A stretch of 6,365 nucleotides of DNA from Pseudomonadales bacterium (lineage in GTDB: Bacteria; Pseudomonadota; Gammaproteobacteria; Pseudomonadales; Azotimanducaceae), in contig JAKUTI010000159.1 of NCBI GenBank assembly GCA_022448765.1, positions 1 to 6,365 on the forward strand, given 5' to 3'. The position numbers and the translations under genes were made by a program. The notes under the pieces were generated by a model that made no database searches, was not told the origin of the DNA, and saw only the letters and a program-made list of their open reading frames with translations. Each line of letters starts with the position of its first letter. Within the stretch, counting starts at the first letter, position 1. Shown here piece by piece: positions 1-5,818 of this stretch.

Positions 1-299
1 ACATTGATAACGATTTGCTGAACTACAACAAACGCGCGGTCAATCGTCAGCTTGAGATCATGGGAATTCGAACGGGTCTCATGTCAGGAACCGACGTTGA
101 GGCGATGTCGAAGCACCGTCCCGCCGCGGGTGAATTTGGTCGTAGGGTGAGAGAAGGTGGTCTCAAGGCAGCTTTGGAGTGGCGCGATGGTCCCTTTCGC
201 GACTTCCGAGGAGCCTATGAATCGGCGCCGAAGGATCGTCCCATTGCCGGAACGGAAGAGAAAAAAGCGGAGCCAGGAGACAGTGACTACAGCCGCTGA
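1..299 (+). CDS. Enoyl-CoA hydratase/isomerase (crotonase) family protein, C-terminal fragment
   Basis: This is the 3' end of a gene that starts before the window. The frame is open from base 3, gives 98 residues and stops with TGA at 297-299. The visible part begins IDNDLLNYNKRAVNRQ and continues through MGIRTGLMSG and ALEWRDGPFRDFR. The pattern of K-x-A-V-N-R followed by a helix with E-x-M-G, and a late A-L-x-W-R-D-x-P-F segment, is typical of the C-terminal helical region of crotonase-fold acyl-CoA enzymes acting in fatty-acid or related degradation. The catalytic oxyanion-hole residues lie upstream and cannot be seen, so hydratase, isomerase and other crotonase activities cannot be told apart. 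After the usual family end there is an extra polar, charged tail of about 25 residues (AYESAPKDRP onward), probably disordered. An internal TTG at 15 is not a credible start because the upstream codons are in frame and family-like. The next gene begins 82 bases downstream on the same strand. Confidence 0.7.
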   Translation, partial: IDNDLLNYNKRAVNRQLEIMGIRTGLMSGTDVEAMSKHRPAAGEFGRRVREGGLKAALEWRDGPFRDFRGAYESAPKDRPIAGTEEKKAEPGDSDYSR

Positions 300-381
300 G
301 ATGAAGTGCTGATCGATACTGGGCGCCGGACTTGGCCAAGGAATAAATGGAGGCGTTTTACGCTCGGGGTTGACTGAGACA

Positions 382-1590
382 ATGACCGACACGGAGATTT
401 TTCAGGAACGCGTCGTCAAGGTTCCGATTCCCGAGCACCACTACACATTACTGGTCTCGCCTAACGGAAATTATTTAGGTGTCGACGACGAAGGTTTTAC
501 GACCACCTATCCGGTTGGCAATGATCGAGTCATGTGGGATGAAACAGAATCGGGATCACTCCGAAGCGCGGTTGGGGATATCGAGCTCGTGAAGGAATCG
601 GCCGATGCGAACGTCTCTCGGTTAACCTTGGATGGACATACGCTTGATGACGTGGGCGAGCCGAGCAGTACAGGCGTTCTATACAACGTTGAACATGGAC
701 CCGAGAAGCTCCCTTCTGAATACCTCGATTTTTTTCGCAAGAACGGTTGGGTTTGTTTAACCAGCATTTTACCTCCGCGCCTCCTGGAGGAATTGGAGAA
801 AGTGGCATGTACGGACCGGTTTGCGCATTTGAAGTTTGAGCGCTCGAGGGGTCCATTTAGCCAAAGTTGGGGGATCGCGAGGGCCGCGGCGGAACCGGTT
901 TCGCTTTGGCTCATACGTGAGTACATGCAAACCGATGACGTTCGTGTCGCACACACCCCGGGACTGGCCATTCTTGGTAGAGACGATGGGAAGCGCGTCG
1001 TTCAGGGCTGGCACTCCGACTACCCGTACCATTGGGGCGTGCCCGTGCGCGGTCACGTTCCAACGCCTTCGGGCGAAACCGTGTTAGGGGTTCAACGCAA
1101 CTTTTGCGTTTCCCCATTCACCAAAATGGGTGGCGCTACCGCATTCAAATTGGGTTCACATGCCTTGGATCAGGGGCCGCCCAAGGAATGGGGGTTAGCG
1201 TCAGATCATTACCAAGAGGGTTACCGAGAAGCGCACGGACTGCCATACACGGGACCGGATGCTGACATTATTGAAGCGCCAGGGGGCAGTATCATCCTTT
1301 ACGACTCGCGGACGTGGCATCGTGCCGGCGTGAATCGGACCGACAAAAAACGGGCCGCGCTGTTAATGGCCATAACACCGATGTATGTGATGCCAAAAAA
1401 CGACACGAGCCAATCATATAAAGCACTCCTTGCGAGCGCTGCTTATGAAAAGCTAAACGAACGTGAACGTGGCGAAGTAGAACGTTTGATGGTGCATCAG
1501 TTTATTGGACCAGGTGGCGAGTATGCGATCGCACCTGATCGAGAACTGACGGCGACGGTACGTTCGCGTAGACGGTACAAGGCGTCCTAA
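382..1590 (+). CDS. Phytanoyl-CoA dioxygenase (PhyH)-like Fe(II)/2-oxoglutarate oxygenase with N-terminal extension
   Basis: The product is 402 residues from ATG 382; an in-frame TTG at 370 would add four. No strong ribosome binding site supports either start. From about residue 105 it follows the PhyH fold: EYLDFFRKNGWVCLTSILPP is the entry segment. WHSD holds the iron ligands H211 and D213, GGATAFKLGSH is the conserved G-x-x-x-x-x-x-G-S-H strand, and SRTWHRAGVNR holds the distal iron ligand H313. R324, eleven residues later, fits the usual 2-oxoglutarate salt-bridge arginine. The complete facial triad plus arginine implies an active cytoplasmic hydroxylase that couples 2-oxoglutarate decarboxylation to substrate oxidation. 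The substrate is unknown: the family includes phytanoyl-CoA, ectoine and many natural-product hydroxylases. The crotonase upstream makes an acyl-CoA substrate possible but not proven. Residues 1-105 are not part of the standard fold and look beta-rich. No signal peptide or membrane segment is seen. The gene ends TAA TAG TAA. Confidence 0.85.
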   Translation: MTDTEIFQERVVKVPIPEHHYTLLVSPNGNYLGVDDEGFTTTYPVGNDRVMWDETESGSLRSAVGDIELVKESADANVSRLTLDGHTLDDVGEPSSTGVLYNVEHGPEKLPSEYLDFFRKNGWVCLTSILPPRLLEELEKVACTDRFAHLKFERSRGPFSQSWGIARAAAEPVSLWLIREYMQTDDVRVAHTPGLAILGRDDGKRVVQGWHSDYPYHWGVPVRGHVPTPSGETVLGVQRNFCVSPFTKMGGATAFKLGSHALDQGPPKEWGLASDHYQEGYREAHGLPYTGPDADIIEAPGGSIILYDSRTWHRAGVNRTDKKRAALLMAITPMYVMPKNDTSQSYKALLASAAYEKLNERERGEVERLMVHQFIGPGGEYAIAPDRELTATVRSRRRYKAS

Positions 1591-1700
1591 TAGTAAGGTC
1601 TGACGCGGACAACAAAACGTCTCAACGCGTCGGCGAATTCAAGTTTACTTAAGCATGAAGTTGTTGGTTCAAAGGGGACGCCTGCAGGCGGTCGTCGATG
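1591..1700. other. Intergenic spacer between the PhyH-like gene and the tRNA
   Basis: There is no credible coding region here. The first six bases add two more in-frame stops (TAG TAA) after the PhyH-like gene's TAA. A loose inverted repeat, GACGCG at 1602-1607 with CGCGTC at 1626-1631, has an 18-base loop and no T tract, so I do not call it a terminator. The only compact symmetry is the palindrome at 1679-1690, listed separately. The plus-strand gene and the minus-strand tRNA converge on this spacer. Confidence 0.6.
1679..1690. repeat. 12-bp perfect palindrome next to the tRNA 3' end
   Basis: CGCCTGCAGGCG is its own reverse complement. It begins 10 bases past the encoded CCA of the tRNA, on the tRNA's transcript-downstream side. 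Read on the minus strand it can form a short GC stem around a TGCA loop, extendable through one bulged C to GAC/GTC, followed by TCCCCTTTG. It could help to end or process the tRNA transcript, but the T tract is poor, so a terminator call is weak. Confidence 0.35.
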
Positions 1701-1777
1701 TGGCGCGCCCGACAGGATTCGAACCTGTAATCCCCAGTTTCGTAGACTGGTGCCTTATCCAGTTTGGCCACGGGCGC
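1701..1777 (-). tRNA. tRNA-Arg (anticodon ACG)
   Basis: The reverse complement folds as a full cloverleaf. The acceptor stem is GCGCCCG (1771-1777) with CGGGCGC (1705-1711), followed by discriminator G and an encoded CCA (1701-1703). The D arm has a GCC/GGC stem, a GG pair and A20, an arginine identity element. The anticodon arm is CCAGT-CTACGAA-ACTGG, with U33, anticodon ACG and A37. The variable loop is five bases, and the T arm is ACAGG-TTCGAAT-CCTGT. All acceptor, anticodon and T-stem pairs are Watson-Crick; position 13-22 in the D arm is A-A. A34 should be deaminated to inosine (TadA) so that the tRNA reads CGU, CGC and CGA, codons that recur in the neighbouring genes. It is transcribed leftward, divergently from the SPOR-DUF5916 gene. 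I could not find a convincing promoter in 1778-1860 on this strand. Confidence 0.95.
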
Positions 1778-1923
1778 GAGCGCGATGGAGTTTATCAAGG
1801 AAAGGATAAGTGGGTATCGGTTTGATGGAATATCTGGCGAACTCGCTGAACTGTCGACGTCTTTTTTGGGACCAACTTCGATCCGGTGTAAGATGCTTTT
1901 TTATCCGCGGTGCATGGTCACAG
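1778..1923. other. Divergent spacer between tRNA-Arg and the SPOR-DUF5916 gene
   Basis: This is the region upstream of both the leftward tRNA and the rightward exported-protein gene, so it should carry both promoters. The rightward one is listed separately. The frame of the downstream gene is open back to GTG 1810, which has a good purine-rich stretch before it (AAGGA at 1798-1802, seven bases away). The 38 extra residues would put a long non-hydrophobic leader in front of the signal peptide, so I treat 1810-1923 as untranslated. Confidence 0.5.
1866..1894 (+). promoter_or_regulatory. Candidate sigma70-type promoter of the SPOR-DUF5916 gene
   Basis: TTGGGA at 1866-1871 matches four of six -35 consensus bases. 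TAAGAT at 1889-1894 matches four of six -10 bases. The spacer is exactly 17 bases. Transcription would begin near 1901, giving a leader of about 20 bases before ATG 1924. This was found by eye; its placement supports the 1924 start over GTG 1810. Confidence 0.45.
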
Positions 1924-4800
1924 ATGTTTCGACCCGCTTCACTAGCACTATGCCTCGTTATCTCCAACGCCAGCCTGGCCGACCTATGGGTGAACATCTC
2001 GAGTTTTAGTAGTAACGCCCGTGCCGAGAAGGCTCGGGTCGAAGCCATGGACGCTTTAAAGGTGGACCTTTCGGTAAAAGGTGTCGAGACGAAGAGAGGT
2101 TACGTTTTCCGTGTCGTGGCAGGGCCGTATCGAACTCGCGATGATGCGGCGGGACTACTGGAGAGAGCCCGGGCCCTTGGTTTCAAAGGTGTATGGGTAA
2201 ATGAAGATTCGACGCCGGCGAGTTCCGTTGATGATGCCCCTCGCCGAGCGACTGCGCAGAGCTCGGTGGTAACTGAGAGATCCCCTACCGCATCGGTTCG
2301 ACGAATACCGACGGCCCGTGAAGTCGCTTCCCCGCGTTCGACTGAGGAGACTGCTAGCAAGCGAATCACTCCTGAGCGAAAAGAGAAGCCTCCGTCGAAC
2401 TACAAACTACATAAGCTCAGGCGTGATGCAAGATCACAGCAAACACCACGGGGCCCTAGCGAGGGCCCCGTTTCGTTGCGGGTGAAGGATGGGACCGAGA
2501 TTGCGCTTCGTCGATTGGAAAGCGGGGAATTGCTAAAGGTTGACGGGAGGCTCGAAGAACCAGTGTGGAGTGACCTTCCAGACCTAGGCACGTTCGTTGT
2601 GACGTCGCCTGACACGATGGTACCCGCACCGCTGAAGACAGTTGTTCGCATTTTCTATACGGACCGCGGCCTTTATCTCGCTGCGTTAATGGAACAGGAT
2701 CCTTCGACTTTGGTTGAGCGGCTTACGTCTCGTGACCAAGGCCATCTCAACCGAGATTATTTTACCTTGCACCTTGATACGTCAGGGGAGGGCCGGTACG
2801 GATTTTTCTTTCAGTTGAACTTGGGCGACAGTATTTCCGACGGAACGATCCTCCCAGAACGCCAGTTCAGCCGTGATTGGGACGGTGCGTGGTATGGCGC
2901 ATCCTCCCGTACCGATGACGGTTGGATTGCTGAACTTCACATTCCGTGGTCGCTTTTGACGATGCCTAAGAGCGATGACGAACGGGTTATTGGCATCTAC
3001 ACAGGACGCAAGGTCGCCTACCGAGACGAGAGCTACAGTTGGCCCGGATTGCCGTACACGAAGCCGCACTTTCTTTCGGCGTTTCAGCCTGTCTTGATGG
3101 ACGGTGTTGATCCCCGGCAGGAATACAGTGTTTACCCCTACGTCTCTTCTACTTACGACAACCTCGACCGCTCTAGCGACCATCGAGCTGGCGCTGACGT
3201 ATTCTGGCGTCCGTCATCGAACTTTCAAGTTGCCGCAACTGCAAGTCCCGATTTTGGCAACGTGGAGTCGGATTCGGTGATCGTTAACCTCACGGCATTC
3301 GAATCGTTTTATCCCGAAAAACGACTTTTCTTTCAGGAAGGACAGGAAATATTTACCACGAGCTCGCGATCGAGTTCCTACAGTTCTTACGGACAATTTA
3401 AGCTTTTACACACACGTCGGATTGGCGGCCCGCCAATCCGACCGGTCATCCCGGACGAGGTGCAGGTCGATTATTCTGCGTTTGGTCAACCGACCGAATT
3501 AGACGGCGCGATTAAGGCGATTGGGCAGGCTGGTCGAGTTAGATATGGCGTTTTGGGAGCGATGGAATCGGACTCCGATTTCGTTGGTTTGCGTAATTCG
3601 GAGTACGTCTCGATCGGGCAAGAGGGAAGAGACTTTGGTGCTTTCCGAGCGATCTACGAAGATAGCCGTAATGGCTATCGCGCGTTCGGCTACATGACAA
3701 CGACGGTGTTGCATCGAAGTCAAGACGCCCATGTGCACGGGCTGGATGCCCATTACCTCACGAAAAACGGCACGTGGAATGTTGACGTACAAGCGGTCAC
3801 GTCGGATGCGGCGGATTCACCCCAAGGCTATGGCGGATTCGCTGATATCCGCTATTACCCACGGCAGGGTGTGTCGCACAGTCTCTCGCTCGATTATTTC
3901 GATCGACATATAGATATCAACGATGCCGGGTACCTTCGGCGAAATGACAGTAAGTCGATCGGCTATTACATGCGGTATCGACGCTCAGACCTAGCGTGGT
4001 TAAAGGAAAGCTCCGCGCGTTTTTCACTGAGCAGTGGTTGGAATATCGCTGGGGAAAATACGAGTGCGGGGCTGCGTTTCAGCCAAAACCTCTCGTTTCG
4101 CAACCTAACCAGCCTGATGATCGACGCTGAGTTTTATCCATCTCGTATCGAGGATCGGAATAGCTTTGGTAATGGGTCTTATCGAATTTCCGATCGGTTA
4201 GGTTTTGATCTCGATTACTACTCGGATACGTCAAAACGATTTTTCTACACGATTCGGGCAGATTGGCAACAGGAGGATATTGATGGGGATCGCTATCGTA
4301 TCGGCGGTTCGGTTGTTTGGCGGCCCACCGACCGAATGACGATGTCGCTCGACGGCCGTTACACTGCACGAGACGGTTGGCTCTTGCACCGCGGTGGCTC
4401 GGCATTCGCGACATACGGTGCCAATCAATGGTCGCCGTCTCTGGGTGCAGATTACTTCGTCAGTGCCAAGCAACATCTTCGTCTCGCCTTGCAGTGGGTG
4501 GCTATAAGAGCAAAGGAAAATCGTCGATACGATTTGTTGTTACCTGGCGCTCCCTTGACGGTTGCTACGGATCCAGGTGGAGGCGAAACTTCGGATTTCT
4601 CGATATCTCGATTAAACGTCCAGCTTCGATATCGCTGGGAGATCGCGCCGCTGTCGGATCTTTTTGTGGTTTACACCCAAAACGCTTCGTTGCCGAGCTC
4701 TTCCCATGGACTAGGGTTTGCATCGATGTTTTCAGAGACATTTGAGAATCCTCTGGCCGAACAGTTGGTCGTTAAGCTGCGTTACCGCTTTGGTTCGTGA
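1924..4800 (+). CDS. Exported SPOR / CBM9-like / DUF5916 outer-membrane beta-barrel protein
   Basis: The product is 958 residues from ATG 1924. Residues 1-19 are a short Sec signal peptide (MFRPASLALCLVISNASLA) with likely cleavage before D20. Residues 20-93 form a SPOR domain: WVNISSFSS, then YVFRVVAGPYRTRDDA and GFKGVWVN. SPOR domains bind peptidoglycan glycan strands stripped of stem peptides, usually at the septum. Residues 94-190 are a basic Ser/Thr/Arg-rich linker. A CBM9-like sandwich follows (about 195-385), with VDGRLEEPVW at 206-215, WDGAW at 319-323 and IPWSLL at 340-345. From about 400 to the end is the DUF5916 barrel, with family hallmarks SPDFGNVESD (441-450) and YPEKRLFFQEG (463-473), many alternating aromatic strands and a C-terminal LRYRFGS resembling a BAM recognition strand. 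DUF5916 proteins have no settled function; a role in surface glycan or small-molecule handling is inference. The SPOR domain at the N-terminus is unusual for the family. Start: GTG 1810 has a better ribosome site but would bury the signal peptide 38 residues in. Confidence 0.85.
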   Translation: MFRPASLALCLVISNASLADLWVNISSFSSNARAEKARVEAMDALKVDLSVKGVETKRGYVFRVVAGPYRTRDDAAGLLERARALGFKGVWVNEDSTPASSVDDAPRRATAQSSVVTERSPTASVRRIPTAREVASPRSTEETASKRITPERKEKPPSNYKLHKLRRDARSQQTPRGPSEGPVSLRVKDGTEIALRRLESGELLKVDGRLEEPVWSDLPDLGTFVVTSPDTMVPAPLKTVVRIFYTDRGLYLAALMEQDPSTLVERLTSRDQGHLNRDYFTLHLDTSGEGRYGFFFQLNLGDSISDGTILPERQFSRDWDGAWYGASSRTDDGWIAELHIPWSLLTMPKSDDERVIGIYTGRKVAYRDESYSWPGLPYTKPHFLSAFQPVLMDGVDPRQEYSVYPYVSSTYDNLDRSSDHRAGADVFWRPSSNFQVAATASPDFGNVESDSVIVNLTAFESFYPEKRLFFQEGQEIFTTSSRSSSYSSYGQFKLLHTRRIGGPPIRPVIPDEVQVDYSAFGQPTELDGAIKAIGQAGRVRYGVLGAMESDSDFVGLRNSEYVSIGQEGRDFGAFRAIYEDSRNGYRAFGYMTTTVLHRSQDAHVHGLDAHYLTKNGTWNVDVQAVTSDAADSPQGYGGFADIRYYPRQGVSHSLSLDYFDRHIDINDAGYLRRNDSKSIGYYMRYRRSDLAWLKESSARFSLSSGWNIAGENTSAGLRFSQNLSFRNLTSLMIDAEFYPSRIEDRNSFGNGSYRISDRLGFDLDYYSDTSKRFFYTIRADWQQEDIDGDRYRIGGSVVWRPTDRMTMSLDGRYTARDGWLLHRGGSAFATYGANQWSPSLGADYFVSAKQHLRLALQWVAIRAKENRRYDLLLPGAPLTVATDPGGGETSDFSISRLNVQLRYRWEIAPLSDLFVVYTQNASLPSSSHGLGFASMFSETFENPLAEQLVVKLRYRFGS
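2448..2477 (+). terminator. Terminator-like hairpin inside the coding sequence (linker region)
   Basis: ACGGGGCCCT (2448-2457) pairs perfectly with AGGGCCCCGT (2462-2471) around an AGCG tetraloop. That is a 10-bp, very GC-rich stem whose 3' side runs into TTTCGTT. Shape, stem length, loop size and downstream T-richness match an intrinsic terminator, except that the T tract is broken by CG. It encodes residues 175-184 in the linker between the SPOR and CBM9-like domains. Whether it terminates transcription is unknown; it may act only when ribosomes fall behind RNA polymerase. Confidence 0.45.
3416..3442. repeat. 27-bp palindrome (13-bp arms, 1-base centre) in the barrel coding region
   Basis: GTCGGATTGGCGG at 3416-3428 and CCGCCAATCCGAC at 3430-3442 are exact reverse complements flanking a single C at 3429. 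In RNA it would give an 11-bp stem with a five-base loop. It encodes residues 498-506, where the peptide RIGGPPIR is itself mirror-symmetric. No T tract follows, so it is not a terminator. Confidence 0.7.
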
Positions 4801-4815
4801 ACGTGGTCGTGATGC

Positions 4816-4821
4816 TATATT
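4816..4821 (+). promoter_or_regulatory. Possible -10 box (TATATT) placed for a leaderless start at 4828
   Basis: TATATT matches five of six -10 consensus bases and ends six bases before ATG 4828, which would put transcription start at or next to the start codon. No purine-rich ribosome site lies upstream of that ATG, and no good -35 box lies at 16-18 bases (GTTCGT is the 17-base position). Chance occurrence is quite possible. Confidence 0.25.
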
Positions 4822-4827
4822 CCTTAG

Positions 4828-5340
4828 ATGCCGGTGTTGACCCTGACAGAGAGGAACAGGTTCCTGGAGGAGCCGGGGGTTCTTATGCGCATCGGCGTGG
4901 CCCGTGATGATGGTTCGCCGCTGGTAACGCCCATTTGGTTTTTGTACGAGAAAGACGCGATCTATTTCACGCCCCGGGCCCAATCGGATTGGTTTAGAAG
5001 TCTTCGACGCGACACGCGGATCTGTTTGTGTATCGACGAACACGCGTTGCCGTATCGAAAAGTCGTTGTCGAAGGCAATGCAGAGCTACTTCACGATCTC
5101 GGCGAGGATGATGAGTGGCGCGATTTGTACCGAAAAATTGCTGGGCGATACGTTCCCCAAGATGCCGCGGAGGCATACGTCCGAAATACCATCGACCAAG
5201 AGCGAGCTCTGTTTCGTGTGGTGCTCGAGCGGTCCACGACACGCACGTGGCGCATGCCACTCGACGGCGAGCCCGAGACCGGGATCTGGCACGAACGCTA
5301 CTACGCACCCGGTACCCATTACGCGGATTTGTCTCAGTGA
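4828..5340 (+). CDS. Pyridoxamine 5'-phosphate oxidase-like (PNPOx/PPOX) split-barrel flavoprotein
   Basis: The product is 170 residues, a usual length for single-domain members of this superfamily. The sequence follows the split beta-barrel pattern: FLEEPGVLMRIGVARDDGSP, then LVTPIWFLYEKDAIYFTPR (the strand pair that lines the cofactor phosphate site), SDWFRSLRRDTRICLCIDE, and PYRKVVVEGNAEL. It ends with an RTWRMPLDGEP...GIWHERYYAPGT segment that I associate with uncharacterised members of this group. These proteins bind FMN, F420 or sometimes haem and act as cytoplasmic oxidoreductases or cofactor-binding proteins; the cofactor and substrate here cannot be decided from sequence. It is not the vitamin B6 enzyme PdxH, being shorter and lacking the PdxH C-terminal domain. 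The start lies 27 bases after the DUF5916 stop with no clear ribosome site. The 3' end overlaps the next gene by four bases (GTGA), implying co-translation. Confidence 0.8.
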   Translation: MPVLTLTERNRFLEEPGVLMRIGVARDDGSPLVTPIWFLYEKDAIYFTPRAQSDWFRSLRRDTRICLCIDEHALPYRKVVVEGNAELLHDLGEDDEWRDLYRKIAGRYVPQDAAEAYVRNTIDQERALFRVVLERSTTRTWRMPLDGEPETGIWHERYYAPGTHYADLSQ

Positions 5341-5795
5341 TACTGGAGCCAGGGACGTGGATGGGTCGAGGGTCATACCGTCCTACCGACGAAACCATGG
5401 GTACTAATTTCGAAGCTACCCTGGTTATTCAAGAAGACGATCAGGGCATGCTCATTGATACCGCGATTACGGTTCAATCAGGACAGCAACTAGAGTGGGG
5501 CATTTGGATCGTTCCCGACGAGTACGGGACCTATTCGATAACAGCGCGCGGGACCGCTCTTAACGCGTCAGGTATCGGGAAGATGGAAAGCGTGCCGCAT
5601 GTCGGCATGTTATGGACCGAGGGTGGCGAATCATACATTGCGTTCGCCATTTTCGCGCTTCGAGATTCTCACGGTATTAGGGGATTCGTTCGTGAGCCCG
5701 GGAGTACGCTCACTTGGGAACTAGCTTTGCAGCCTCAACACCAAGCGGTGACCGGAGGCAACGTCGTTTCCTTCGCCCCTCGCCGTCGCCGGTAA
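5337..5795 (+). CDS. Conserved-looking small beta-rich protein of unknown function
   Basis: The product is 152 residues from GTG 5337, whose last two bases are part of the upstream TGA (GTGA overlap). ATG 5397 is an alternative giving 132 residues. I prefer GTG because the residues before 5397 (ILEPGTWMGRGSYRP) look like a genuine first strand, and GCGGAT lies about nine bases upstream as a weak ribosome site. I do not recognise the family with certainty. The sequence is mostly alternating hydrophobic and polar, with Gly/Asp turns (EWGIWIVPDEYGTYSI, VGMLWTEGGESYIAFAIFAL, GIRGFVREPGSTLTWELAL), suggesting a small antiparallel barrel of the lipocalin or DUF1579-like kind. It ends in a basic APRRRR tail. 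There is no signal peptide, so it is probably cytoplasmic. Coupling to the PNPOx-like gene suggests a shared process or partner role; that is inference. Confidence 0.65.
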   Translation: MILEPGTWMGRGSYRPTDETMGTNFEATLVIQEDDQGMLIDTAITVQSGQQLEWGIWIVPDEYGTYSITARGTALNASGIGKMESVPHVGMLWTEGGESYIAFAIFALRDSHGIRGFVREPGSTLTWELALQPQHQAVTGGNVVSFAPRRRR

Positions 5796-5802
5796 CGCTA
5801 AC

Positions 5803-5818
5803 TAACTGGACACAGTTA
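5803..5818. other. Short hairpin at the convergent gene junction
   Basis: TAACTG (5803-5808) and CAGTTA (5813-5818) form a six-bp stem around a GACA loop. The outer pair GGTAAC (5791-5796) and GTTACC (5815-5820) offers an alternative fold spanning both stop codons. The element sits in the 20-base gap between the converging genes. It could serve as a bidirectional end signal, but it is AT-rich, short and lacks a T tract on either strand. Confidence 0.3.

Noticed and set aside
84..392. 102-codon minus-strand open frame across the crotonase end and the next start
   Set aside because: No family resemblance, and it is antisense to two better-supported plus-strand frames.
994..1050. Ectoine hydroxylase (EctD) identity for the PhyH-like gene, because of the WHSD motif
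   Set aside because: WHSD is the shared iron-binding motif. The rest of the EctD signature, its length near 300 residues and ect neighbours are all absent.
1602..1631. Terminator for the PhyH-like gene (GACGCG / CGCGTC)
   Set aside because: Six-bp stem with an 18-base loop and no following T tract.
1701..1777. tRNA as attachment site of an integrated element
   Set aside because: No direct repeat of the tRNA 3' end, no integrase and no composition break is visible in the window.
1945..1953. Lipoprotein signal (LALC) in the DUF5916 protein
   Set aside because: The residue before Cys10 is Leu, not Gly/Ala/Ser, and the Cys sits inside the hydrophobic core; SLA-D at 17-20 is a better type I cleavage site.
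2782..3183. 133-codon minus-strand open frame opposite the CBM9-like region
   Set aside because: It lies wholly antisense to a well-supported domain, has no recognisable motif and looks like a codon-bias shadow.
4994..5398. 134-codon minus-strand open frame opposite the PNPOx-like gene
   Set aside because: Arginine-rich, low-information product antisense to a recognised family; it also crosses the boundary of two real genes.
5397..5795. ATG 5397 as the start of the small beta-rich protein
   Set aside because: In-frame GTG 5337 overlaps the upstream stop in the classic coupling pattern and includes a plausible first strand; ATG 5397 is kept as an alternative only.
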